DNA from: JAFGPL01 sp046485045
Lineage (GTDB): Bacteria; Bacteroidota; Bacteroidia; Bacteroidales; UBA10428
DNA: 20,272 bases
Direction of reading: 5' to 3'
Assembly (NCBI GenBank): GCA_046485045.1
Contig: JAWOHT010000249.1
Span: 1-20,272 of the forward strand
In this document: positions 11,101-17,638 of the stretch, in pieces
Layout: each line of letters begins with the position of its first letter
How positions within the stretch are numbered: the stretch's first letter is position 1
Notes under the pieces: model-generated
Database searches by the model: none
What the model saw: the letters and a program-made list of their open reading frames with translations, nothing else
Told to the model about the DNA's origin: nothing
Translations under genes and position numbers: made by a program

Positions 11101-11349
11101 TTGTTCACCAGCCACAGAAATTGTATATTTTCCGTCCATGTCGGTGATGGTTCCGTTAAGTGTTCCCTTTTCAACAATGTTTACTCCGGGCAATGGATTC
11201 TGGTCAGCATCCACTACTTTTCCCTGTACGGTATAACTACCCTGGGCATATAAGCCTGTCCCGTTCATTATAATCAGCAGAGAAACCAGCAGTTTTGCAA
11301 TAATCCACTTTAAAAAATGATGGTTAATACATCTTTTAATAATCTTCAT
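8146..11349 (-). CDS. xusA: SusC-like TonB-dependent transporter, first pair
   Basis: This 1067-residue outer-membrane transporter is the first gene of the operon. It has a signal peptide ending near GLYAQ (about residue 36) and a carboxypeptidase-regulatory-like domain at about 40-112, with VQGKVVDADQNPLPGVNI. A textbook TonB box, DEVVVVGFG, is at 118-126. The plug is about 130-244, with RILIRAAS, LILVDGVERELNSLD, ISVLKDASATAVFGVQG and NGVILITTKRG. The beta barrel ends in FNLGINLNF. It imports oligosaccharides into the periplasm using TonB/ExbBD energy, with the SusD-like protein encoded 13 bp downstream as lid. Size and domain order are normal for SusC. The substrate is inferred as xylo-oligosaccharides from the GH10/GH30 neighbours and the five-gene order matching xusA-E. 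Confidence 0.92.
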   Translation of the reverse strand: MKIIKRCINHHFLKWIIAKLLVSLLIIMNGTGLYAQGSYTVQGKVVDADQNPLPGVNIVEKGTLNGTITDMDGKYTISVAGEQSMIIFSFIGYITEEVAVGNRSNIDMILIEDFQQLDEVVVVGFGRQKKESVVGAITQTTGETLERAGGVTSVGAALTGNLPGVITTSSSGMPGAEDPRILIRAASTWNNSAPLILVDGVERELNSLDINSVESISVLKDASATAVFGVQGANGVILITTKRGVKGKAVVSAGFNTTVKTASKLPNKYDAYDALLIRNQVIEYELASTEDAWSSIRPYDIIRKYRYPADATEKDRYPNIDWQEALFEDYAMSYSGNVSVSGGTESVKYFANVDYVSEGDLFKEYQSSRAYKAGFGYDRVNMRSNMDFKITSSTLFKVNIAGSYGKRKGPWNNLDNMDGAWTNAYNGAPDLFQPQYSNGMFGFYGPQSTLMTNSVRNLAISGIEYQTTTNLTTDFILEQDLGMFIKGLSVRGAVSIDNRFREAGRGVDDRYTEPNLMWVDPITGEEHFMFVKTVWEGFDYPDRIQWSTPGGAIQNWRSYRRADYSTQLNYANNFLGRHDVTAMGVFERKQYATGDEVLQVRENWVFRATYAFDKKYTIEYNGAYNGSEKFATDYRFAFFSSGGVGWMISEENFMSSLDFLDILKLRASYGKIGDDSYIVGENRWLYMDQWSLDGRSAFQNTGWDSGNNRDNSSERYINAGGIGEWYKITDLGNPDLQWEVVTKTNIGVDLGIFRGLIRSNIDFFFDVRDKILVGGDDRAVPSYFGAKPPVANIGKVRAQGYELELKFNKKFMNMRLWADLSMTHAENKIIVADEAELLPYYMKQEGKMVNQTMSYLNNGYYNSWDELYATTQFESNDHQKLPGNYYIMDFDANGVIDDNDEVPYSYPTVPQNTYTTTVGFEWKGFSTFIQFYGASNVTRPVNYNSFANDVNSVFDEGSMWSKDNPNPDVPMPAWKRTPPGAANGQRTQYDASYLRIKNAEIAYTFDQKSRLIKSTGFSSLRIYLNGNNLWIWTKMPDDRESNFATTNPGAGAYPTVKRFNLGINLNF

Positions 11350-11398
11350 AGTATTTAATTTGATTTTTTGCCATTTGTGAATAAGGCATTGCCTTTTG

Positions 11399-11441
11399 AT
11401 TAGGTTTATTTAAAAATATTGAACAACATAAACAACCTAAT
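11399..11441 (-). promoter_or_regulatory. Imperfect hairpin in the xusA leader
   Basis: ATTAGGTT (11399-11406) and AACCTAAT (11434-11441) are perfect inverted repeats. TTAT/ATAA (11406-11409 and 11428-11431) can extend the pairing inward past a 3 nt bulge, with an 18 nt loop. It lies 50-92 bp upstream of the first SusC start codon, inside the transcribed leader if either candidate promoter is right. A role in leader-level control is possible, but the sequence is AT-rich and chance pairing is a real alternative. Confidence 0.3.
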
Positions 11442-11528
11442 TGATTTTACACTCATCTCTGATTCTTTTCATGACAATTGTTTTTAGTTTTTTTTAGCAG
11501 GTTATTTCAAAGTTTAGTAGTATAAAAA

Positions 11529-11536
11529 CAAATTTA
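11529..11536 (-). promoter_or_regulatory. Candidate -7 element of the transporter operon
   Basis: The minus strand reads TAAATTTG, a perfect match to the Bacteroidota -7 consensus TAnnTTTG. It would start transcription near 11522 and leave a leader of about 170 nt before the first SusC-like gene. No TTTG is found at the expected -33 spacing, which is common at activator-dependent promoters. A second perfect match is listed separately. Confidence 0.35.
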
Positions 11537-11651
11537 GAATTGTATTTAAAATTTGCTCTTAAATATTAGATATATTTTTATTTAATTTCAGATATTTCAA
11601 ATAATAACTTGTGAAATTAAAAAATTCCAACGCTACCGCAATAATACCCGA

Positions 11652-11678
11652 CCATGTTTCCTGACATCAGGAAAATGG
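11652..11678. promoter_or_regulatory. 27 bp near-palindrome in the regulator/operon gap
   Basis: TTTCCTGA (11657-11664), CA, and TCAGGAAA (11667-11674) form an 8+8 inverted repeat. CCAT (11652-11655) and ATGG (11675-11678) extend it to 12 pairs with one bulged G at 11656. Neither strand has a T-run after it, so it does not look like an intrinsic terminator. It lies about 120 bp above the 11529-11536 candidate promoter and just below the 11740-11747 one. A protein-binding dyad is the more likely reading (inference). It could also be a processing or stabilising hairpin at the HTCS mRNA 3' end. Confidence 0.4.
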
Positions 11679-11739
11679 TTTTCTATTTCGTCAGACTTCC
11701 TAAAGTTTAATTTTAAGTTTAAATTTATCAAAATTCGGT

Positions 11740-11747
11740 CAAATGTA
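11740..11747 (-). promoter_or_regulatory. Alternative -7 element of the transporter operon
   Basis: The minus strand reads TACATTTG, also a perfect TAnnTTTG. If used, transcription would start near 11733. The leader would then be almost 390 nt and contain the near-palindrome at 11652-11678 as RNA. No matching -33 TTTG is seen. In AT-rich DNA such matches arise by chance, so this is a weak call. Confidence 0.2.
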
Positions 11748-11877
11748 AGATATTATTCAATCTTTTTCTATGATTTTATGCTAAATGATTCTGTGCTTCT
11801 GTCTTTTACACTTGGCGGCAGACAAGCAAATAATATGATAATGATCGGAAATAAAATAATTATGTATGCCTTTTGCA

Positions 11878-14800
11878 TTATTCTTCCAGGATTTCAGAAG
11901 GCGTTTTCTGATAATATTTTTTAAATACAGTGCTAAAATAACCAACACTGGAAAACCCGCATAATTCGCTTACCTCAGTTATGTTGTGTTTTCTGGATTT
12001 TAACAGTTCAACAGCTGCTTTTAACCTGATTGATTTAATAAAATCAGAAGGCGACTGATCTGTCAGGCTCTTGATCTTCTTATACAATAATGAAGAACTA
12101 ACATTCATTTCACTGGCAAACAAATCCTTCCCAAATCTGGAATTTGAAATATTTAACTCAACAATTTCAAAAGCTTTTTTAACAAACTGGTCATTCAGCT
12201 CATTCTCAATAATAGGAACATTGGTCTCATGATTAATCAGCCTTAATGCATTTTCCCTAACCACTTTCCGATTTGTAATAATGGAGTTAATACGCTCAAT
12301 CAGCAAAACTATATCAAAGGGCTTCGTCAAATAGGCATCGGCGCCCAGGCCAATACCATGCATCTGTTCTGCTTTTTCGGTAAGTGCTGTCAGCAATATT
12401 ACAGGGATATGTGATGTTTCATAAGTGGACTTCATTAACCGGCACAGCTCAAATCCATCCATCTCAGGCATCATCACGTCTGAAATAACCAGATCAGGGA
12501 GGTGTGTTCTGACAATCTCCCAAGCCTCCTTACCATTGACCGCTGAAAGCACCCTGAATTTCTCACCTAATGCCACATACATAAACTCCCGCAAATTGTT
12601 ATTGTTCTCAACAACCAAAATATATGAATCACTTTGATCTTCAGACCCTTCTATTAATGAGCTTTCCAATAAACTTCGATAATCTACCCGGGTATTTATA
12701 CCATCATTTACATTTATCTTGCTTTTCGACAGCTCTTCTCCCATCTTCAAATAAGGAACCTCAATTTTAAATACCGAGCCGACATTTTCCTGACTGGTAC
12801 ATGAAACCCTGCCATTATGTTTTTCAACATATTTTTTTACCATTAAAAGCCCTATGCCTGATCCCTCTATCTCAGAATTAACGGCATTTTCACTACGATA
12901 GAACTCTTTAAAAAGCTGCTTCTGTCCCTTGGTGCTAATGCCAATTCCCTGATCCTTAACAATGAGCCTCCAATTTTTCTTATCATTATAAAAAGTCAGG
13001 CTTACTTCTCCTCCCTCATGAGAATATTTGATTGCATTAGATATAAGGTTATCAAATACTTTAGTCATTAGGTCAATATCAACAGCTGTAAGGCAGGAAT
13101 CAACTTCAGACTGAAAAGCAAGTTTTATTTGATTATGGTCTGCCAAAGATTCGAACATCATTAATCGCAGCTTTATTAACTCAACAATATTAATCTCCAT
13201 TAATTTAATCTGTCCTTTTCCTATAGTAAATTTCTGAAAATCTAATAATTGTGTTGCTATATTCAAAAGATTTTTAACCTGCTCTTTTGCAAGGGCAAGA
13301 TAATATTTGCTGTGCTCCGACAGATTCGCCTCTTTTCTAATCTCTTCAACCGGTCCATTGATGAGGGTCAATGAATTGCGCAGCTCATGAGCCGTGTTGG
13401 CAAAAAATTTGATTTTTTCTTCTGAGTGCTGTTTCTGGATTAAACTGATATGATACCTGTATGAAAAATAAATAATCCCTAAAATAATCATAATTACCAG
13501 CGTATAAAACCACCATGTTCCCCAAAAAGGCGGGTGCACATTTATGATTAAATACCTTTCATCTATGAGCTGTGACAATGAGTTGTTATATAACCTGATT
13601 TTTAACCCGTATTGACCACCCGGTAAGTTGGCAAAAGTAATCAGACGATTCGGTGTCGGAGTGCTCCAAGCATTATCCAATCCTTCTAACTTCCATGATA
13701 TTTTTGATTCAGGCGCAGAAATGCCTTTGGGCAGCATCTCAATAGTGATGTTACTTTGATTATACGAAAGTGAGAGCTCCGTAAGGCTATCTACCGGAGT
13801 TTTCAAATCGTAAACCTTACTGTCTCTAATTGTTCTTCCGGCAATTACAATATCCTGAATAAAAATTTGTCCTTGAGGCTTTCTTGGTTCAAGTGTATGA
13901 GGGTTGAAAAGGATGGCTCCCTGGTTGGTCCCATAAATTAAATGCTCATTACTAAGGTAATAACCGGCTCCGGGGTTAAAAGAGGCATTGGCAAGATGTA
14001 TTATTGAAGAATAGTTTAAAACCTCCTCCTTCTCCGGGTTAAACCGGCAAAGTCCATTCTCGGTGCCCAACCACAAATAGCTATCTACATGAACAATGCT
14101 GTTTACAAAATTAGATGGCAATCCTGATTCAATTGTATATTTTTTGTATTCCCGGTTGCTAAGATTAAACTTTATTAATCCGCCGCCACTGGTACAGCAC
14201 CAGATATCCTGTCTCAATATTATAAAATCTTTAATAATATATCCATCCAAAATAATATCCTGGTTGCCGGTATGTTTATTAAGCAATACCAGCCCATATG
14301 AACATCCTAAAAGCATCTCATTGGCGTTGAGCTCTTTTATTACATAAACCGGTTCGTACCCATAATTTTTTATTATTTTTTCCTTTCTGCTATATCGTAC
14401 TACGTACTCCCTCACCCCCACAATCCATATATCACCGGCGCTATCTTCAACAATACTAAAAATAAAATCACCAATTTTCGGCTTAAGTTCCTGTTGATAA
14501 AGATTTACTTTATTACCGGTATTTCCATCGAGGACAAATATGCCTGCCGACCATGTGCCTGCCCAAATTTTTCCTTCACTATCTCCAAATACAGATAAAA
14601 CTACCCTGGCCTGTCCGGTTTCATTATTTAAATAACTATCCCACTTATTATTTCTCACATTCCAACGGCTTATGCCATTGTTAGTAGCAAACCAGACATT
14701 CCCATCCGGATCTTCGAAAATATCATTCACAACGTTATTAACCAGCGAGTTAGAATTATTAATAACATGCTTAATTTGAGCAACATCAACCATAGATTGT

Positions 14801-15804
14801 TCAAAAAAAGAAACCCCGCCACTGTAAGTACAAACCCAGACTCTCTCATTACTATCCTTATATATGTCATACACACCATTGCCCCGCAAGGATGATAAAT
14901 TATCAACATCTTCACGGTAAACATTCAGTAGCTTTGTTCCCGATCTGTTCATTTCCCATAGGCCCTGACCATCATACCCCAGCATAATGGTACTGTCGGT
15001 ATTAGCTTCAATGGCAAGAATTGGCTGCCTGGGCAAATTTTTCAGTTCAACATTTCTTATCACCTTCCCGCCAACACTTAAATAAATCAAATTCCCTGAG
15101 TGAGTTCCAATCCATAACCTGTCTAAAGCCTTATCATAAAAAAGATTTGAAACTATATATGTGCCCGACGTACTATTAAACCGAAATAATTCTTTCTCCC
15201 TGGTGTTTTTATGCATGACCGTAATTCCTTCTTCAGTACTAACAAACAGATGATCAGGATCATACCAGGCCAGATTTCTTACCTCTTTGTTGTTCTCAGT
15301 CAGTAACACCAATTCTTTCTGTTTATTATAGCTGAATAATCCATGGGTGGTAGGAATAAAAAATGTGCCCTCAGTATCAATCAATACATTATAAAGGTGA
15401 AGGCGATGAGTTCCTAAAAGTTGTCTGAGATTAATTAATAGCTCAAACCTGTCGTACAAACTGCTATATTTAAAAAACTGACCGTTATTGGTATAAGCAA
15501 ATAATCCTGAAATATTGTAAACCAAATTAACTGTAATAATATCAGGAGTTTCATAAGGCAGTAAATAGGTTCTGCAATCATCCCCGGTCAACCTTAAAAC
15601 ACCGGTTTTTGAAGAAATCCATATAAACCCATTACCATCTTCACACACAGAATTGGCTGCACTAAGAGATACCCCATGGATATCATTAACATTATAAAAA
15701 GTTCTGTTTATAATATTTGCGCCATTCAGGCAAGGAAGCAGTAATAAAGCAGCAAAAGCAGTAATAAAGCCTTTAAAATAAAAATTAATGTTAATAACCT
15801 TCAT
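11878..15804 (-). CDS. Hybrid two-component system (HTCS) sensor/regulator
   Basis: This 1308-residue inner-membrane regulator fuses sensor, kinase, receiver and AraC-type output. Order: signal peptide (1-29); about 13 propeller repeats of the form DxxGxxWxGTxxGL (about 50-635, e.g. VWVCTYSGGVSFF 322-334); Y_Y_Y domain (about 675-757); membrane helix (about 763-783); HisKA with His806 in AHELRNSLTLI; HATPase with N-box DNLISNAIKYS (918-928), G1 DQGIGIS (951-957) and G2 GSGIGLLMVK (981-990); receiver with Asp1109 (ISDVMMPEMDG), Thr1139 and Lys1161; and AraC HTH (about 1200-1305). The family senses oligosaccharides in the periplasm and activates its PUL, here probably xylo-oligosaccharides. Oddities: the H-box Pro is Ser811, and the receiver acidic pair is Glu1066-Asn1067 rather than Glu/Asp-Asp. 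It is transcribed alone from its own candidate promoter. Confidence 0.95.
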   Translation of the reverse strand: MKVININFYFKGFITAFAALLLLPCLNGANIINRTFYNVNDIHGVSLSAANSVCEDGNGFIWISSKTGVLRLTGDDCRTYLLPYETPDIITVNLVYNISGLFAYTNNGQFFKYSSLYDRFELLINLRQLLGTHRLHLYNVLIDTEGTFFIPTTHGLFSYNKQKELVLLTENNKEVRNLAWYDPDHLFVSTEEGITVMHKNTREKELFRFNSTSGTYIVSNLFYDKALDRLWIGTHSGNLIYLSVGGKVIRNVELKNLPRQPILAIEANTDSTIMLGYDGQGLWEMNRSGTKLLNVYREDVDNLSSLRGNGVYDIYKDSNERVWVCTYSGGVSFFEQSMVDVAQIKHVINNSNSLVNNVVNDIFEDPDGNVWFATNNGISRWNVRNNKWDSYLNNETGQARVVLSVFGDSEGKIWAGTWSAGIFVLDGNTGNKVNLYQQELKPKIGDFIFSIVEDSAGDIWIVGVREYVVRYSRKEKIIKNYGYEPVYVIKELNANEMLLGCSYGLVLLNKHTGNQDIILDGYIIKDFIILRQDIWCCTSGGGLIKFNLSNREYKKYTIESGLPSNFVNSIVHVDSYLWLGTENGLCRFNPEKEEVLNYSSIIHLANASFNPGAGYYLSNEHLIYGTNQGAILFNPHTLEPRKPQGQIFIQDIVIAGRTIRDSKVYDLKTPVDSLTELSLSYNQSNITIEMLPKGISAPESKISWKLEGLDNAWSTPTPNRLITFANLPGGQYGLKIRLYNNSLSQLIDERYLIINVHPPFWGTWWFYTLVIMIILGIIYFSYRYHISLIQKQHSEEKIKFFANTAHELRNSLTLINGPVEEIRKEANLSEHSKYYLALAKEQVKNLLNIATQLLDFQKFTIGKGQIKLMEINIVELIKLRLMMFESLADHNQIKLAFQSEVDSCLTAVDIDLMTKVFDNLISNAIKYSHEGGEVSLTFYNDKKNWRLIVKDQGIGISTKGQKQLFKEFYRSENAVNSEIEGSGIGLLMVKKYVEKHNGRVSCTSQENVGSVFKIEVPYLKMGEELSKSKINVNDGINTRVDYRSLLESSLIEGSEDQSDSYILVVENNNNLREFMYVALGEKFRVLSAVNGKEAWEIVRTHLPDLVISDVMMPEMDGFELCRLMKSTYETSHIPVILLTALTEKAEQMHGIGLGADAYLTKPFDIVLLIERINSIITNRKVVRENALRLINHETNVPIIENELNDQFVKKAFEIVELNISNSRFGKDLFASEMNVSSSLLYKKIKSLTDQSPSDFIKSIRLKAAVELLKSRKHNITEVSELCGFSSVGYFSTVFKKYYQKTPSEILEE
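15736..15770. repeat. 15 bp direct duplication inside the HTCS signal-peptide codons
   Basis: AAGCAGTAATAAAGC occurs at 15736-15750 and again at 15756-15770, a 20 bp period. The period is not a multiple of three, so the two copies are read in different frames (FITAF and ALLLL) and both give hydrophobic residues. It looks like a small slippage or duplication event that the signal peptide tolerated. Confidence 0.6.
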
Positions 15805-15836
15805 AATAATGCTCCATTAGTACTATACATTTGAAA

Positions 15837-15844
15837 CAAATATA
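15837..15844 (-). promoter_or_regulatory. Candidate -7 element of the HTCS gene
   Basis: The minus strand reads TATATTTG, a perfect TAnnTTTG, placed 33 bp above the HTCS ATG. Transcription would start near 15830 with a leader of about 25 nt. No -33 TTTG is seen at normal spacing. The 14 bp sequence shared with the GH30 upstream region (15866-15879) lies 21 bp further upstream, where an activator could bind. Confidence 0.45.
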
Positions 15845-15865
15845 ATAAAACAAAATGAAGGTTAT

Positions 15866-15879
15866 CTCTAAAAACATCT
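15866..15879. promoter_or_regulatory. Shared 14 bp sequence, copy upstream of HTCS
   Basis: CTCTAAAAACATCT is identical to 19331-19344 upstream of the GH30 gene. Here it starts 62 bp above the HTCS ATG. Matching placement before two separately transcribed units of the same locus suggests a common operator, perhaps bound by the HTCS itself (inference). One chance 14-mer pair is not improbable in a 20 kb AT-rich window. Confidence 0.35.
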
Positions 15880-15947
15880 ACTAATTGATGCCTGATTTTT
15901 TACGTATGATTTTTCCGATCAACTCAGTCTAAATACAACCGGACGGA

Positions 15948-17579
15948 CTAACGCACCATCACCACTCTTTTTACCGTAAACCAATCATCGGTTGAAATAT
16001 GGAGCAGGTACAACCCGTGATCATTTCCGGCAAGATCGATTTCGTATTGAACCGACGGTTCATGGGTTTGTCTGAAAAGCATCTGTCCAATTTGGTTATA
16101 GACCGTAATTGATACATCGGAGTAAACCGCCTGTTCAAAATGCACAAAAACTTTCCCTGTGGAAAGTGGATTGGGATAAATGGATATCTGGCGATCAGGG
16201 AAGGGTATTTCGGGGCCGGTATTAACTGTTGAAACTGCCGGACAACATGGGTAGCCAATATTGGGGCGATCTGCCAGGTAAGATTTGAGCCATGTCAGAG
16301 CGGTACGTTCTGTCCCGTTGGACATAAGCAAAAAAGCATCTGGTTGCCACATAGTCCCCTGCACATAACCCCATAGGGAAATGCCGGCCACGGCCGGATG
16401 ATTCCAATATACCGGGAAAGCTTTCTGGTAACTTGCCAGTTGGCTGGCCTCGGTTACCGGATTGGCAGTTCCTTTCAGGTCAAGTTCGGTAACGTAAATG
16501 GGGAGGCCGGAGGTTGCCATCAGGTTAAGGGCGGACTGAATGGTGTTTGCTGGTGTATTGTCCACATTGAAAGTATGGGCCTGGGTGCCAAAACCATCTA
16601 TGAGGTTGCGGTCACGAAGCACCTTGATCATATTTAGCAATTCCTGTACCCCCGCCTGGTTGGTCTCCATCTCGAAATCATTCAGTACCAGCTTCGAATC
16701 GGGAAAATACTGCCTTGCCTTTTCGAACAACCAGATGGCCCAGTCGTAACCGGTAGCACCGGGGCCGCCCAGGCCAGCCCTGAACAGGGGGGTACCTGCC
16801 GCATGCTCCTTGCCGTTCCATGTATTTATGTACATCGCCTCGTTTAGAACCTCTACCTGATCTATAAGCGGGTACCTTTGGGACACCAGAGACATCAGCT
16901 GCTCCATCTCGGCCTGAAATTCAGCGGGCTGAAGCGATGAAATCCATGAAGGGTACTGACTTCCCCAGGCAATTACATGATAGCGGAACGGAATGTTGTT
17001 GTTCTTTGCGTGGTTGTATGCCAAATCAGCAGATGTCCAGTTCATCGTATTGCGGTACTGTTCCAGAACACCCCACTTCATGGCATTCTCAGAAGTAACC
17101 GCGTTCCAGTAGGTGGTAAAATCGCTGCGTACGCTGCCTGCAATGATATTGCCAACATATTTTCCTTTGCAGGCACTCATGCCGCGCTTGCTGACTTCGG
17201 CGCTTGCGGCTTTGACAATAACACCCGCCGATGTAGAAATGTTTCCGTTCGAATCGTATGCTCTCGCAGTTATCCGGTAGGTTCCTTCAGGTACACTATC
17301 CCATACAAAAGAATAGGAGTTGGAAGTTGCCATGGTTGTTTCCCCCAATAAAACAGTATCGCTTAAAAATTCTACCCTGTCAATGTCGCCCCCCTGGAAA
17401 CTGCCCCCTGCTGTTGAAGCATAAACCCTGATCTCCACATCTGTACCTTGTTTATAGTATGCATTGCTGTGTGGTGCAGTAATCACGCACGAAGGCGGCG
17501 TTGTCTGACCGAAAGTATCACAAGCCGAAAGCAACATTACCAAAAAAACAATTATGCAATTGTATTGTAATTTCTTCAT
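15948..17579 (-). CDS. GH10 endo-beta-1,4-xylanase with Ig-like domain and T9SS sorting domain
   Basis: This 543-residue secreted endo-xylanase cleaves the beta-1,4-xylan backbone. Domains: signal peptide with a possible lipobox LSAC (Cys20); bacterial Ig-like domain (about 30-124, Big_7 type); GH10 barrel (about 135-437); and a C-terminal type A T9SS sorting domain (about 460-543, from ISIYPNPLS to the end GLYLLHIST...VKRVVMVR). GH10 residues present: Lys168 in ENAMKW, His201/Trp205/Gln208 in HVIAWGSQ, acid/base Glu247 in VEVLNEAM, Gln333/His335 in GTQAH, nucleophile Glu365 in YVTELD, and Trp403 and Trp411. The second His of the usual HTLVWHSQ motif is Gly206. The gene is 59 bp downstream of the GH30 gene and probably co-transcribed with it. 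Its DNA looks richer in GC than its neighbours. No terminator is visible after it. Confidence 0.95.
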   Translation of the reverse strand: MKKLQYNCIIVFLVMLLSACDTFGQTTPPSCVITAPHSNAYYKQGTDVEIRVYASTAGGSFQGGDIDRVEFLSDTVLLGETTMATSNSYSFVWDSVPEGTYRITARAYDSNGNISTSAGVIVKAASAEVSKRGMSACKGKYVGNIIAGSVRSDFTTYWNAVTSENAMKWGVLEQYRNTMNWTSADLAYNHAKNNNIPFRYHVIAWGSQYPSWISSLQPAEFQAEMEQLMSLVSQRYPLIDQVEVLNEAMYINTWNGKEHAAGTPLFRAGLGGPGATGYDWAIWLFEKARQYFPDSKLVLNDFEMETNQAGVQELLNMIKVLRDRNLIDGFGTQAHTFNVDNTPANTIQSALNLMATSGLPIYVTELDLKGTANPVTEASQLASYQKAFPVYWNHPAVAGISLWGYVQGTMWQPDAFLLMSNGTERTALTWLKSYLADRPNIGYPCCPAVSTVNTGPEIPFPDRQISIYPNPLSTGKVFVHFEQAVYSDVSITVYNQIGQMLFRQTHEPSVQYEIDLAGNDHGLYLLHISTDDWFTVKRVVMVR

Positions 17580-17638
17580 AGGTTTACCAATTATAACCTA
17601 CCGGTTCTCTTAGACCACAGCAAGTTACATATTCCATA

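Larger units (their letters stand above)
11350..11877. other. 528 bp AT-rich control gap between regulator gene and transporter operon
   Basis: No coding sequence is supported here. Read on the minus strand, the gap holds the 3' flank of the HTCS gene, two perfect TAnnTTTG elements (at 11740-11747 and 11529-11536), the near-palindrome at 11652-11678, and the susC leader with an imperfect hairpin at 11399-11441. An octamer AAGTTTAA is repeated with a 12 bp period at 11703-11710 and 11715-11722 in a very AT-rich stretch. A small GC-rich hairpin with a 5 bp stem (AAGGC-ATT-GCCTT) lies at 11382-11394, inside the leader. I found no clear intrinsic terminator for the HTCS gene. Confidence 0.6.

Noticed and set aside
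11652..11678. Near-palindrome as intrinsic terminator of the HTCS gene
   Set aside because: No T-run follows the stem on the minus strand, and it is 200 bp past the stop codon.
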